Source: Lithodes maja
Taxonomy: Eukaryota; Arthropoda; Malacostraca; Decapoda; Lithodidae
Assembly (NCBI GenBank): GCA_037953745.1
Contig: JBAKBP010000702.1
Coordinates: forward strand, 62,001 to 126,000
DNA length: 64,000 bases
Direction: 5' to 3'
The notes under the pieces were generated by a model. That model saw only the letters and a program-made list of their open reading frames with translations. It had not been told where the DNA came from and ran no database searches. Shown piece by piece: positions 9,907 through 19,413 of the stretch. Numbering within the stretch: the first letter of the stretch is position 1; each line of letters starts with the position of its first letter. The position numbers and the translations under genes were made by a program.

Positions 9907-10647
9907 TTAACCCTTACTATACCAGCGACGTACGTTGGCCGATAGTATAAAAAGTAACTTGCCAGTACCAGCAACGTACGACGTACGTCCGTAATATGCG
10001 GTCCTTGTACCGAGCGGTACCTGGCACCATGACTTGTAAACACTGCTTTGAGACCTTGGCAACACTTCTCTGAGTGTATATAAGGTCCCACAGGCCAAGG
10101 AAGGTGAACTGTATAGGGAGAGGTAGTGTCATGTTGACACAGCAAAAATACGAGTTAACAACTTTACGCTTAGGCTGCGTTTGGCCACGCCCACTTGTTC
10201 CTCGCTTATGAGCATAGCTTGTCTTGGCTCCCTAATAAATACAAAATATGGTTGAAAACCATCTGTTTCATTCATTAATAATGATAACAGTCAATCTATG
10301 ATAATGTGTAAGTGATATGCTTGATAGTTACCGGTATGTACAATGGGATATTTCTAGCTATTTCATTATTTAAAAGTAAGATGATATGAGCCTCGACTTT
10401 AGTACAGTATTTACATTTTAGTGTTATACAAAGTATGACACAGAAGATTAATTGACATAAATAAAATAGACTTAAGAATAGGATAATTGTTTAAGTACAA
10501 TAACCTATATTCTAGCCCCAATGCTGTAACTAAGCCAAGTTTACTTAAATAAATAAGATTACTTGTGGAATGAGAACAGTAGGCTATATAAAAAGGCACT
10601 GTCTTCCTAGTGTCCTACAGTATACATTCCATCCGTTTGTTTGTAGG

Positions 10648-10920
10648 CTATATTCCAGGAAAGACATAAAGTAGGCAAGACTGGGTGCATGGTACTATAG
10701 TTTTTGGCTTTAAGGATATCTTCAGTCTTGTGAGGGATAGGTGAAAATTAAAGCACTCGGGTGTAAAATGCATGGAACATACTGAATGCCATGGCTTTAA
10801 CTCGTCCAGATTTATGTCTTGTTTACACGCTTCTAGCCATATTTTTCTCAGTGTAATGTTTCTAGGGAACATGTAGAAAGACACAAATCGATTTTGTTCT
10901 TCCCTGATAATTTACACGTT
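10648..10920 (-). CDS. THAP-type zinc-finger domain fragment
   Basis: The frame reads RFVSFYMFPRNITLRKIWLE, then ACKQDINLDELKPWHSVCSM, then HFTPECF..., and later LKPKTIVPCT before a stop at 10648. This is the THAP DNA-binding fold: the FPxxxxLRKxWL motif, a Cys...His pair (VCSMHF), and a C-terminal LKPxxxP resembling the AVPTIF box. The N-terminal C2 knuckle is absent; a possible acceptor (TTATCAG) just upstream suggests it lies in an earlier exon or was lost. It points toward the left end of the TTAA element, opposite to piggyBac transposases. It could be a captured host gene or a remnant of another transposase. Confidence 0.75.
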
Positions 10921-10989
10921 GACACAGTACAAACAATCATTGTAATTAATTAAATATCATAAGTAAACAAACAAAATATTCAAAACTAC

Positions 10990-11090
10990 CGCCGTCAGGC
11001 GTCAGGAACAGTAAGGCGGGGCTTCGGACACTAGCCAATCAAATTGCGCATTGAGCGAAGTTGGGCGGGACTTAGGCCTGTGGATACCTT
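10990..11090 (-). promoter_or_regulatory. Possible GC/CCAAT promoter patch
   Basis: A short GC-rich patch in AT-rich surroundings holds GGCGGGGC, AGCCAATCA and GGGCGGGAC. It is placed upstream of the minus-strand THAP frame. This is promoter-like by composition only. Confidence 0.3.
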
Positions 11091-11455
11091 GGGATTCCTG
11101 CCAACAACCGCTTTTTAAATATTAATTTGGTATTTATTTATCACCATGAACTCCTTCCTAACTGATTTAATATACTGTATTCTAAAAATATCTATATTAT
11201 GTGTAGCAACTTTCTGTAGCATCGGATACATGGAAAACTCCATATTAAAAAATGTAAGTTGTTCAAAGATTACTACAGAATTAAATTGGAATGAGAATAC
11301 CTCTCTCATATACCTTGCCACAGGCGAGCTGGCTCAGTACTCGTTCAAGTTTCGGGGTGAGAGGCTGCTCTCTCAACTCTGAAGCCATTTTGGCCACAAT
11401 GCGTGGTACTGGAGGTTACATTTATAGTAATACCCTCTGGTACAGTAGGGGTTAA

Positions 11456-11631
11456 GCAGAATTTTGGTGTTAACAGATTATTAGCCTATATGCACTGGGG
11501 CATAAATTTGTGTCCCCAAATCTTACAAACCTTAGGCTTCAAATTTAATCTATTTTGTTTTTTGTTAATTATTTAAAAAATTATCTTGTCAGGCCAGTGA
11601 TGTAAAACTTACTGGTATCCCAATAAATCCA
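11456..11631 (-). other. ROCK intron, nothing recognised
   Basis: AT-rich intron sequence between the TTAA element and the 99-bp tandem repeat. No feature seen. Confidence 0.45.
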
Positions 11632-12030
11632 TATTTGCCCTTATCAGGGGGATTATGAGGCAGCTTAGCAATGTACAATGAAAATAAAAACTTATTGGGA
11701 CTCAATTCTAATCCCATATAATACATAACATATTCGCCCTTATCAGGGGGATTATGAGGCAGCTTAGCAATGTACAATGAAAATAAAAACTTATTGGGAC
11801 TCAATTCTAATCCCATATAATACATAACTTATTCGCCCTTATCAGGGGGATTACGAGGCAGCTTAGCAATGTACAATGCAAATAAAAACTTATTGGGACT
11901 CAATTCTAATCCCATACAATACATAACATATTCGCCCTTATCAGGGGGATTATGAGGCAGCTTAGCAATGTACAATGAAAAGGAAAACTTATTGAGACTC
12001 AATTCTAATCCCATTCAATACATAAGTAAC
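11632..12030 (-). repeat. 99-bp tandem repeat, four copies
   Basis: Units starting CCCTTATCAGGGGGATTATG begin at 11638, 11737, 11836 and 11935, exactly 99 bp apart with few mismatches. On the minus strand 99 bp equals 33 codons, so a frame encoding repeats of MGLELSPNKFLFSLYIAKL stays open across units. The array starts about 40 bp inside the intron after the ROCK exon at 12071. I regard it as a noncoding minisatellite unless transcripts show otherwise. Confidence 0.9.
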
Positions 12031-12070
12031 AGAAATAAAACAACAATATCACAGATACTTTGTCACTTAC

Positions 12071-12288
12071 CATTGTCAATTCCTGTTGTAATTTGCGACA
12101 CTCCTTCTCTTTCCTTCTCAAATCATTTGCGGAGGCTTTGGGCTTACGATTTGCTGGAATATTTTCTCTCCGGGCCATGATCTCAGCGAGCTTGTTAACG
12201 GCTTGCTGTTTCAACAATTGTTCTTGCTTCAGCTGCTTACTTAGTTTGTCTAATTCAACCCTACGATCAGTAGACAATCTCTTATTTT
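12071..12288 (-). CDS. ROCK/Rok: ROCK homologue exon: Rho-binding coiled coil
   Basis: This 218-nt exon reads NKRLSTDRRVELDKLSKQLK, then QEQLLKQQAVNKLAEIMARR, then DLRRKEKECRKLQQELTM. The QAVNKLAEIM core followed by basic residues and DLRxKEKExRKLQxEL is the signature of the Rho-binding region in Rho-associated kinases, where GTP-bound Rho docks and relieves autoinhibition. Acceptor TTTCCAG, donor GTAAGTG. It joins in frame to the exon at 9398 (…LTM-ERDKF…). All upstream exons, including the kinase domain, lie outside what I can identify; none is visible in the 51 kb to the right. Confidence 0.93.
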
Positions 12289-12477
12289 CTGGAAATTAAG
12301 ATTTTTTTTAGAAATTGTGTAATAATACCAAAGAGTTAATACACTGTATATTTGTAATCTATATTTTAACATCAGTAGCACTATTTTGTCACTGAAATTA
12401 TCAAATGTGGAGAGTCAACTTCAAAACAGGAAAAGCAATAATATACTAATTCGTTATATCTCTCTGGCCTTTTGTTT

Positions 12478-12478
<1 letters not shown>

Positions 12479-12521
<43 letters not shown>
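12479..12521 (+). repeat. Poly-G tract of 43 bases
   Basis: An uninterrupted run of 43 G. Such tracts can form quadruplex structures and often mark sequencing or assembly length errors. Confidence 0.95.
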
Positions 12522-12522
<1 letters not shown>

Positions 12523-12731
12523 AGGTGTCAGTTCTTCCAGGGGACTTCACCAGCGCTAAGAACATGTTACATCACAATTAACCCAAGAACTGCTAGAACC
12601 TATGCAAAATATAAGGTCAAGTTGACAGAGGGAGGAGGGATGGGGTATAAAGGGGGGAGGGAGGAATGGAGGATGTGGTATGCAGAGATGCCACTACTTT
12701 CTATGTATCACCCGATTTGGAGAAATTTCCC

Positions 12732-12834
12732 GGCACTGGCACGGTATTTGAAGTTTTGCTTTTTACACATCTATATACTCAGACCCAGTATATAGATGTG
12801 TAAAATTCAAAACTTGAAATAGCGTACCAGAGCC
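12732..12834. repeat. 103-bp inverted repeat (fold-back)
   Basis: Left arm GGCACTGGCACGGTATTTGA...TTTTACACATCTATATA is mirrored by TATATAGATGTGTAAAA...AATAGCGTACCAGAGCC with a loop of about 10 bases. The arms are ~46 bp with a few mismatches. It is probably a small fold-back MITE; the cut site is unclear. Confidence 0.8.
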
Positions 12835-13334
12835 AGTTACACATGCTTAAGTTAAATATTGTGCCTTCCGGAAGGAATGTCGCTGCTCCCAGGTTAACCC
12901 TCCAGCCCCGGGGGCTATAGCTTACGACTGTACTGCTGTACCGGGGGTTTTGAGGATTTTTGGCCTATGTTAACTACTCTGTAAATGAATGAATATTGCA
13001 TGTAATGTTGTGAATAAAAAAAAATAATGTTCCACAAACCTTCCTCTGTCGAATGGCGTTGAGTAGAGGTCTCTAGCCCCTCTGGTTGCATAATGGTGAG
13101 CGCGGGAAGACGAGTGCTTTTTTATGCAGGAATTTCCTCCCGCGTCCGAAAGCGTCGGCCCGCCATGGCTACGACGCACCTAGCCGCTCGCCGCGCCAAA
13201 GTATTTATCTCCCTTAGACGATTTTAGTGTTTGATATTGAGAATGTGATGTTTATTTGATATTTTCTAGTTATTTTGAGGCCAATTATATAAAATATGTT
13301 TATTAGGGTATCAATTTCATTGATATTGGTAATT

Positions 13335-13825
13335 TTCACTCGATACCGTACATTTTATTAGTAATTGAGGTATGTTATTGTTGTATTAGGCACTGATTAT
13401 TCGTTATCACAGGTGTTTATTATACTTTGGCCATCAAATATTAGGTCTTGTGTCACTTTCACTTTGACAAATATGCTTTAGAGAGTGTCACTGTCACTGA
13501 TAATGCTCATTTTCACTCGATACCGTACATTTTATTAGTAATTGAGGTAGGTTATTGTTGTATTAGGCACTGATTATTCGTTATCACAGGTGTTTATTAT
13601 ACTTTGGCCATCAAATATTAGGTCTTGTGTCACTTTCACTTTGACAAATATGCTTTAGAGAGTGTCACTGTCACTGATAATGCTCATTTTCGCTCGATAC
13701 CGTACATTTTATTAGTAATTGAGGTAGGTTATTGTTGTATTAGGCACTGATTATTCGTTATCACAGGTGTTTATTATACTTTGGCCATCAAATCTTAGGT
13801 CTTGTGTCACTTTCACTTAGTTATA
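13335..13825. repeat. 177-bp tandem repeat in piggyBac copy 1
   Basis: The landmark CGATACCGTACATTTTATT begins at 13341, 13518 and 13695, so the period is 177 bp, with about 2.7 near-identical units. It lies between the transposase stop and the 3' terminus. The same array, three or more units, occurs at the same place in piggyBac copies 2 and 3. Confidence 0.93.
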
Positions 13826-14088
13826 TGATTTGTAAACGTTTTATATACAATTTATTGTGTCTTTTTTCACTGATTTATATATTTCTATAGGTTCTAATCA
13901 TATGAATGTCACTTGGTATATACATATGTGTCACTTTCACATATTATTATGGTGGAATTGTATTTGTATCAAAATTTCTCATAATACTTGACTTTTTTAT
14001 TATAATACATTGGTTTTCTTCCACTTTTTGCCTATATATAATTATAGTGTACATATTGTCATTTTATTTGGCAATTTCAGTATGATTA

Positions 14089-16971
14089 TTAGAACTCCTG
14101 CTTGGTGTGGTAAGCAGCGAAGCACCCTACAGCACAGAGTGCCACCTTGCACTCCACACACTCCGTGGTTGACTTTTTACCTGGGTGCGGCCTCACCCTG
14201 CTGTGGTAGCAGACATGGCACCGCTTCTGATTTGTTCTTCCTGCTGCATTCTGAGGAAAGAAACCAAGCTGGTGCCTAAGCAGGTATGGAGCAGACTGCA
14301 AGCGGTCGATAACGGTGGGCCCAGGATGTGCCACTGCCCTCTGTGGCGTAGCATACTTCTCCAGGAGCTCCGTCAACACCTGCTTTTGGAACCTCCGCAG
14401 GCTATTGAACTTCAGGGGTGGGTTCTCATTCCGAAGCCTGTATATATTATAGGCATTCAGAACTGACATGTCCACCATATGCAGAAAGAACTTTTTGTAT
14501 CATCTGCACGAGGTACGCAGGCAGTCAATGAAGCCTATCTGCATGTCGGACTTGTCCACCAGCCTCATGTTGACGTTGTAGTCCAGGACAGCATCGGGCT
14601 TGGTCACCCTGGCCTGGGTGCAGCGATCCACCTTGCCAGTCTCCACCATTTCCCCCTTGTGGATGGTGGTCAGGAGGTTGACCTTCCGCTGGTCGTGCCA
14701 GTGGATAGCCAGAATGGGCCCCGACTTCTTCTTGAAGACATCACCTTTTTTGGTCTTTGCAGGGAAAGTTGGCATGCCCTTCCTTTTCCCTCGTACTGTG
14801 CCTACAGTCCCCGTCTTGCGCTCATGCAGGTACTGTGAGAGAGTGGGGGACGTGTAATAGTTGTCCGTGTAGAGGACGTGATTCTTATGGAAGTAGCGGT
14901 CCATCATGGCTTGCACCACTGCTCCGCCAAAGCCAATGAGGGGGTCCACAAGCACGTCCCCTTCCTTCCCGCTGTAGACCAGGAAGTCCAGGACATAGCC
15001 AGTTTGGCAGTCGCACAGCACAAAGAATTTTATGCCAAAGCGATGTCTTTTTGAGGGGATGTACTGCCGGAAGCTGAGTTTTCCCCGGAACAGCACAAGA
15101 GACTCGTCAATGACGACCTTGCGGAAGGGCTTGAAGTAGGAGGTGAAGCGTTCTCGCATCATCTCATACAACGTCCTAATCTTCCACAGCTTGTCTGGGC
15201 GGTGGACGTCGGTGTTGGTGACAAGATGGAGCGCTGCGAGGATATCAAGGTACCGGTCGCGAGCCATATATTTCCCGAAGGCAGGGGTTGAAATCAGATC
15301 ATTGGTGATCCAATAGTCAGGCAACCTATGCTTCTTGACATGAGGCATGGTGAGTGCCAGGAACACCATGAATTCTTTATGAGTCACTGGGGTCCACTTC
15401 CTCATATGGCCCTTGGTCACCTTGCCCAAAAAGTGTACCTGGAATTGGTGCTGCTTGTTTGTCTCTTTGACAACATAGCCTACCACCTCCTCATCAAAGA
15501 ATGCCTCAAATAGTTTGTGTGGTGGAGCATTGGGGCCTGCAGGAAAATTGGGGGTAATGCCTGAACCCTCCAGTGCCTCATCAAAAGCTGGCACATCAGG
15601 GTTGTATACATCCCCATCAACTATGTCTTGCCACTGAAAAACGTAGAATGGGTCTTGTCTACGCTGACGAGGAGCTCCAACTGGTGGCCCAGCACGCCCA
15701 CGGCCAACTCGGGAGGCGCGCGCCCTAGGGCGGCGGCGAGGGCGTCGGCCAGGGCGGCGGGCAGAAAGACGGGCAGCACGAAGCCGGGCCAAGCGGGTGG
15801 GTCGAGGGTCGTCGATGTCCATATATTCATCGTCAGAGTGGTCATCTTGCCCTGACGGTGGACCTATGTAATCATGGCCAGAGTCTTCAGAGAGGTGCCC
15901 TTCATCATCAGTGGCCCCCACATAATCTGGCGGGGAACCAGTGATGCGTGGGCGGCGTGCGGGTGGGCGAGGTGGGGAAGGAGTGGCAGGTGAGGCTGTG
16001 TCCTCCCGAGGTCCCGGGCTCCTTGGCCTGCGACGAGTCACAGAAAGCAATGATTCACTTTCACTAGGCCCAGGTATTGGTGATGCGAGCTCAAATACTT
16101 CTGCAGGAAGACATGTTGAAGGCGGGAGAGGTGGGGAGGACCGTGGGGAAAGTTGCGGGGACGTATGGCTGGGGCCGGCCGGGGTGGACGCCGCCGCGGG
16201 AGCCTCGAACAAAACTCTCTTACTTTTTTTAGTTTTCTTAGTATATTTTCTACCTTTCCCCTTTTCGGCAAGAGTATGTCTCCTGTCGGGGGACCTAGGA
16301 GGCAAATAGGACGAAAGTGGGGGGTCCTCAACCCTTGGCAATGGTGGGGGTGGTGGGGAAGAATGCGGGGCATCCGGGTCATCTTGGGTGGCGTGGGTAG
16401 ATAAGGGAGACAATGGCGGTCGAGAAGGGTCACCACGCTGACCCTCACTCACAGCCTCATCCTCACCAAGTATTTTAGCTTGTTCCCTAGCTGCCGCGGC
16501 CGCCTTTTCAAGTATTTTTAGCTTGTAGAAATGTAGCTTGAAAGGCGATTTACCTGGGGAAGGGCTTGGAGTCGTGTCACTTATGCGAAATTTGGTGAGT
16601 GACCTTGAACTCTCCCACTCACTCACTCTCGCAAGTTCACTTTCTTTAGGTAAACCAGCTTCCTCAACAACTGGTACATCACCTTCATCACTCTCATCAC
16701 TGTCAAATTCTCTCGCAAATCCCAGGAATTGTTCTTTATCACTCTCATGGCCATAATCACTCGACTTATAATTACTCGAGTGGTCACTCACTTCTTCATC
16801 AATCTTATGCTTGGCATCAGCTTTCTCATAAAGTCTCAAAGTCGTCTCAATACCTCCGGGAGATAACACATTTAGGCGATGGCGTCGGGGTAAGGCACGA
16901 CGCACTAGCAAGGGCGTCGTAGGAAGCCCGATGTCGGACACGGCGGAATCACTATTTGGTGTACTGTCCAT
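14089..16971 (-). pseudogene. piggyBac transposase, one premature stop
   Basis: The frame from Met at 16971 to the stop at 14089 spans 960 codons, far longer than the ~600 residues usual for piggyBac. Residues 1 to about 420 are acidic, Ser/Pro- and Arg-rich and look disordered. The RNase H-like core follows, with catalytic Asp candidates D622 (VIDESLVLFRG), D703 (YTDNYYTSP) and D806 (RLVDKSDMQ). The C-terminal cysteine-rich domain (CHVC...CVEC...CAVGCF...H) binds DNA in this family. A TGA at 14500-14502 replaces the Trp codon kept in copies 2 and 3, removing the last ~137 residues including the Cys-rich domain. Otherwise the frame is intact, so decay is recent. Confidence 0.93.
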
Positions 16972-17168
16972 GATGGCGTCGGGCTAGATACTGTTGTTGT
17001 GGCGTCGTTGACGCCGGGTGGCGCCACCTACCGCCCCATGATAACAAAATGTGCGCGCGGCTTTCGAAAATCAAGCACGAAAGCAAGGGGCGTACATGAG
17101 GCCATCCGGGTTGCGCGGGCCGAGTTTGTTATGGGCGTAGATGAGGTCATCCGGGTTGGAGGGGTTAA

Positions 17169-17744
17169 AGCCGTTGTCACACGAGCGTTTTTTCCGGCAA
17201 TTATCGATGAGCAACGTTTTTCTAGTAATGTTTTGAGGCTTTTTCACATTGGAATTGGAAACTACTTCAGACTGAATGTAGATTATGCTACATGGCTGAT
17301 TGCTGATATAACTTAAATGTTAAAGCTGCCAGACTACAATTGCCCGTAAAAATTTACAGAAAAATTGCTCGTGTTTCCTCTTGTTTCCTCGCTAGACCTC
17401 CATCAAGATTAAAATAACACCCTCTAGACCCCCTTTTAAGATAAATGTGTACATTTTTCGGTAGAAAAATGTCCCAGCCGAAGGCAGGTTCCTCTTAAAT
17501 TACAGGCTCGCTATCGCTCGCCAGGAAATAATTGACACGAAAGGTCATAAAATTGACAGAAATGGGGTGAAAGTTCTTAATAATCGCCAAATTAATGGGG
17601 CGAACGTCTTAAAATCTCAAAAGCAGTGGGGCTAAACATGAGGGAGCAAGGGGTCCTGAAAAAAATCACTCGAGTGGAAATCTGCCCTTAAGAGAAATGT
17701 GGCGTTGTTTATATACTGTACAGTATAAGCTGCAACCGTGGAAA
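17169..17744. other. No gene recognised
   Basis: AT-rich sequence between piggyBac copy 1 and SINE copy 3. I see no domain, splice-flanked ROCK exon or repeat shared with other parts of the window. Confidence 0.45.
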
Positions 17745-18259
17745 CGGCGGGTGCCCAACCCCGAAAGGGGTTGAAATAGGGGAGCTATCCCCCGCCAAAG
17801 GCGACTTTCTAGGGCCTTACCTAGCTGATGCTGAGAGGATTGGGTTCTAGTCATGTGGTGATGGGCTGGTCTATCAAAGTGAGAACTGAGCGATCTCTGC
17901 CATATCCATAGCTTAATCTGACCGTTCCTTTTACTTATATATTTTCTAGATCTCAAGTGACGGTGTCTCTAACGTGGATTGACCTCCCAATCTACCAAGA
18001 TTGGAAGACAAAGCGTCACATTTTTCCTTTGCCTCTCAACTTTCTCTTCATAATTGCTGAGGGGCACAGGGCCCTGGGTGGGGCTTTGGTTTCCCGAACG
18101 TTTCCGCACCCTCCTCAGCTCCCCGCCATGGAGTGGCTTCGGTCACCCAGGCTTTATTGTGGTCGGCAGGGAGAGTTCTGTGGGGGCGCTCGGTTATGGC
18201 CTTGGCCTTGCTCGGGGCCTTGGGGCTGTTCGGCCAGGCAGCTTGGGGAACAACAACAA
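17745..18259 (+). repeat. SINE-like element S, copy 3
   Basis: 515-bp copy of the family, flanked by the 12-bp repeat CAACCGTGGAAA (17733-17744 and 18260-18271). It begins CGGCGGGTGCCCAACCCCGA and ends in GGGGAACAACAACAACAA. It is nearly identical to copy 2 apart from scattered substitutions. Confidence 0.9.
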
Positions 18260-18449
18260 CAACCGTGGAAATGGCAGCATAATAATAATAAATAATAATA
18301 AGCATGTTACTTATTTCTCATAAGCGCCAATTTTTCCGAAGAATTCACTAGCGCTCGAAAAGAGAAAGAAAAAAGAACAAAAATCAATGCATCAAAAGAA
18401 GGCTTATATACAACACACATTTAACAATCACTAGCAGTGGCAAAATAGC

Positions 18450-19283
18450 CTAAACTCTATAGCCATCTGTCATGACACCTCTCTCAAGATCATAGCTTCT
18501 CTCAAAGAGAAAAGTCTTAAGTTGTCTCTTGAAGCATTCAACAGAACTCAGTTGTCTCATGGACAGCGGCAACCTGTTATACAACCTCGGAGCCATGTAG
18601 GAGAATGACCTCTCAAAGAAAGAAGACTGCTGGAAAGCCCTTGGTTCATCAAGACGAAAAGGGTCATTGTCATGACGCACAACTACACCATGGTGTGCCG
18701 GTGGGCGCCTGAGCAGCTCCGCAAGGTACCTAGGCTCACCAAATTTGAGAACCTTAAAAGTCACCAAACACAACTTAAATTCTATTCTTGCTCTTACTGG
18801 CAGCCAGTGCAGTTCTATGTGAAGAGATGTAGTAGGAGTTCTAGGTGGAACACCAAAAATTAGTCTTGCGGCCCTGTTAAGAACAGACTGAACTTTCTTC
18901 AAAATATAATTTGGAAGACCCACCAACAGGGCATTGCAATAATCAACACGAGAGAAGACCAATGAGTGAACCAACGTCAGGAGGCAACGTCTGGTTATAA
19001 ACGGCTTCACCAAATAGAGATTTCTGATGTGCAAGTAACAACTTTTAACTATCTGGTTTACATGCTCTTTGAAATCTAATCGGGAGTTCACATATACACC
19101 CAGATTTCGAACAGAGTTGGCCGGTCGCAGCTGAGATCCACCCACATTGATGGAGAGGGCACCTACTATATCATCAGCTCTTCTATTTCCTCGGATGATG
19201 AGAATATCAGTTTTACCATCATTTAGTTTAAGTTTTCTCGCTCTCATCCACTTCTTGATATCAGACATCAACAATTCCATCTT
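18450..19283 (-). CDS. LINE A ORF2, C-terminal part
   Basis: The 278 codons here continue ORF2 from the part at 23269-25338. The joint falls exactly between codons once LINE B and one 13-bp target copy are removed (…VDIRS-KMELL…). Visible features are the RT thumb (ARKLKLNDGKTDILIIRG, NLGVYVNSRLDFKEHV) and a CR1/L2-type end (SVLNRAARLIFGVPPRTPTT, FSYMAPRLYNRLPLSMRQL). In place it cannot be translated with its N-terminal part because LINE B intervenes. Function in the intact element: cDNA synthesis by target-primed reverse transcription. Confidence 0.88.
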   Translation of the reverse strand, partial: KMELLMSDIKKWMRARKLKLNDGKTDILIIRGNRRADDIVGALSINVGGSQLRPANSVRNLGVYVNSRLDFKEHVNQIVKSCYLHIRNLYLVKPFITRRCLLTLVHSLVFSRVDYCNALLVGLPNYILKKVQSVLNRAARLIFGVPPRTPTTSLHIELHWLPVRARIEFKLCLVTFKVLKFGEPRYLAELLRRPPAHHGVVVRHDNDPFRLDEPRAFQQSSFFERSFSYMAPRLYNRLPLSMRQLSSVECFKRQLKTFLFERSYDLERGVMTDGYRV

Positions 19284-19296
19284 ACTCCGTATATCA
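19284..19296. repeat. Target-site duplication of LINE B, left copy
   Basis: ACTCCGTATATCA at 19284-19296 is repeated at 23269-23281, just after the (CAA)n tail of LINE B. One copy is part of LINE A ORF2. Confidence 0.93.
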
Positions 19297-19413
19297 GGTC
19301 CTGATGTGGCGGCGTCTACGCCGTGGGACCACCTCCCGGAGCTGCCAACCGCGGATGGCTGCCGACCCTCCACGGCCGGAGACAAGATCAATCGACCAGT
19401 GGAGGACAACCGG

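Larger units (their letters stand above)
9907..11455 (+). mobile_element. TTAA-bounded element carrying a THAP domain
   Basis: TTAA at 9907-9910 and 11452-11455 bounds inverted ends (TTAACCCTTACTATACCAGC against TTAACCCCTACTGTACCAGA). At the left end ACCAGCGACGTACG (9921) and ACCAGCAACGTACG (9967) are repeated 46 bp apart, the layout seen in the other piggyBac-type elements here. The 1.55-kb interior has a minus-strand THAP-domain open frame and an upstream GC-rich, CCAAT-containing patch (10990-11090). No piggyBac transposase is present, so it is non-autonomous or has captured a gene piece. Confidence 0.75.
12289..12893 (-). other. ROCK upstream intron with poly-G and hairpin
   Basis: Besides the poly-G run and the inverted repeat annotated separately, I see no exon. 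The plus strand has a purine-rich patch near 12630-12680. Confidence 0.5.
12894..17168 (-). mobile_element. piggyBac element, copy 1
   Basis: A 4275-bp unit bounded by TTAA at 12894-12897 and 17165-17168 with inverted ends TTAACCCTCCAGCCCCGG and TTAACCCCTCCAACCCGG. The transposase runs right to left. The 5' (right) end carries the paired module CCCGGATGACCTCATC / CCCGGATGGCCTCATG 45 bp apart. The 3' end has ~1.2 kb of noncoding DNA with 177-bp tandem repeats. One nonsense codon breaks the transposase. Confidence 0.95.

Noticed and set aside
11589..12014. Protein made of 33-residue repeats
   Set aside because: The frame is open only because the unit is 99 bp. The array is intronic and starts next to a real splice donor.
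12472..12795. Glycine-rich open frame
   Set aside because: Produced by the poly-G tract; no domain, and it runs against the host gene strand.
13335..13825. CRISPR-like or centromeric array
   Set aside because: Units are contiguous 177-bp tandem repeats without spacers, confined to piggyBac elements.
15621..16448. Several open frames on both strands within piggyBac copy 1
   Set aside because: They are shadows of the GC-rich, low-complexity N-terminal coding region of the transposase.
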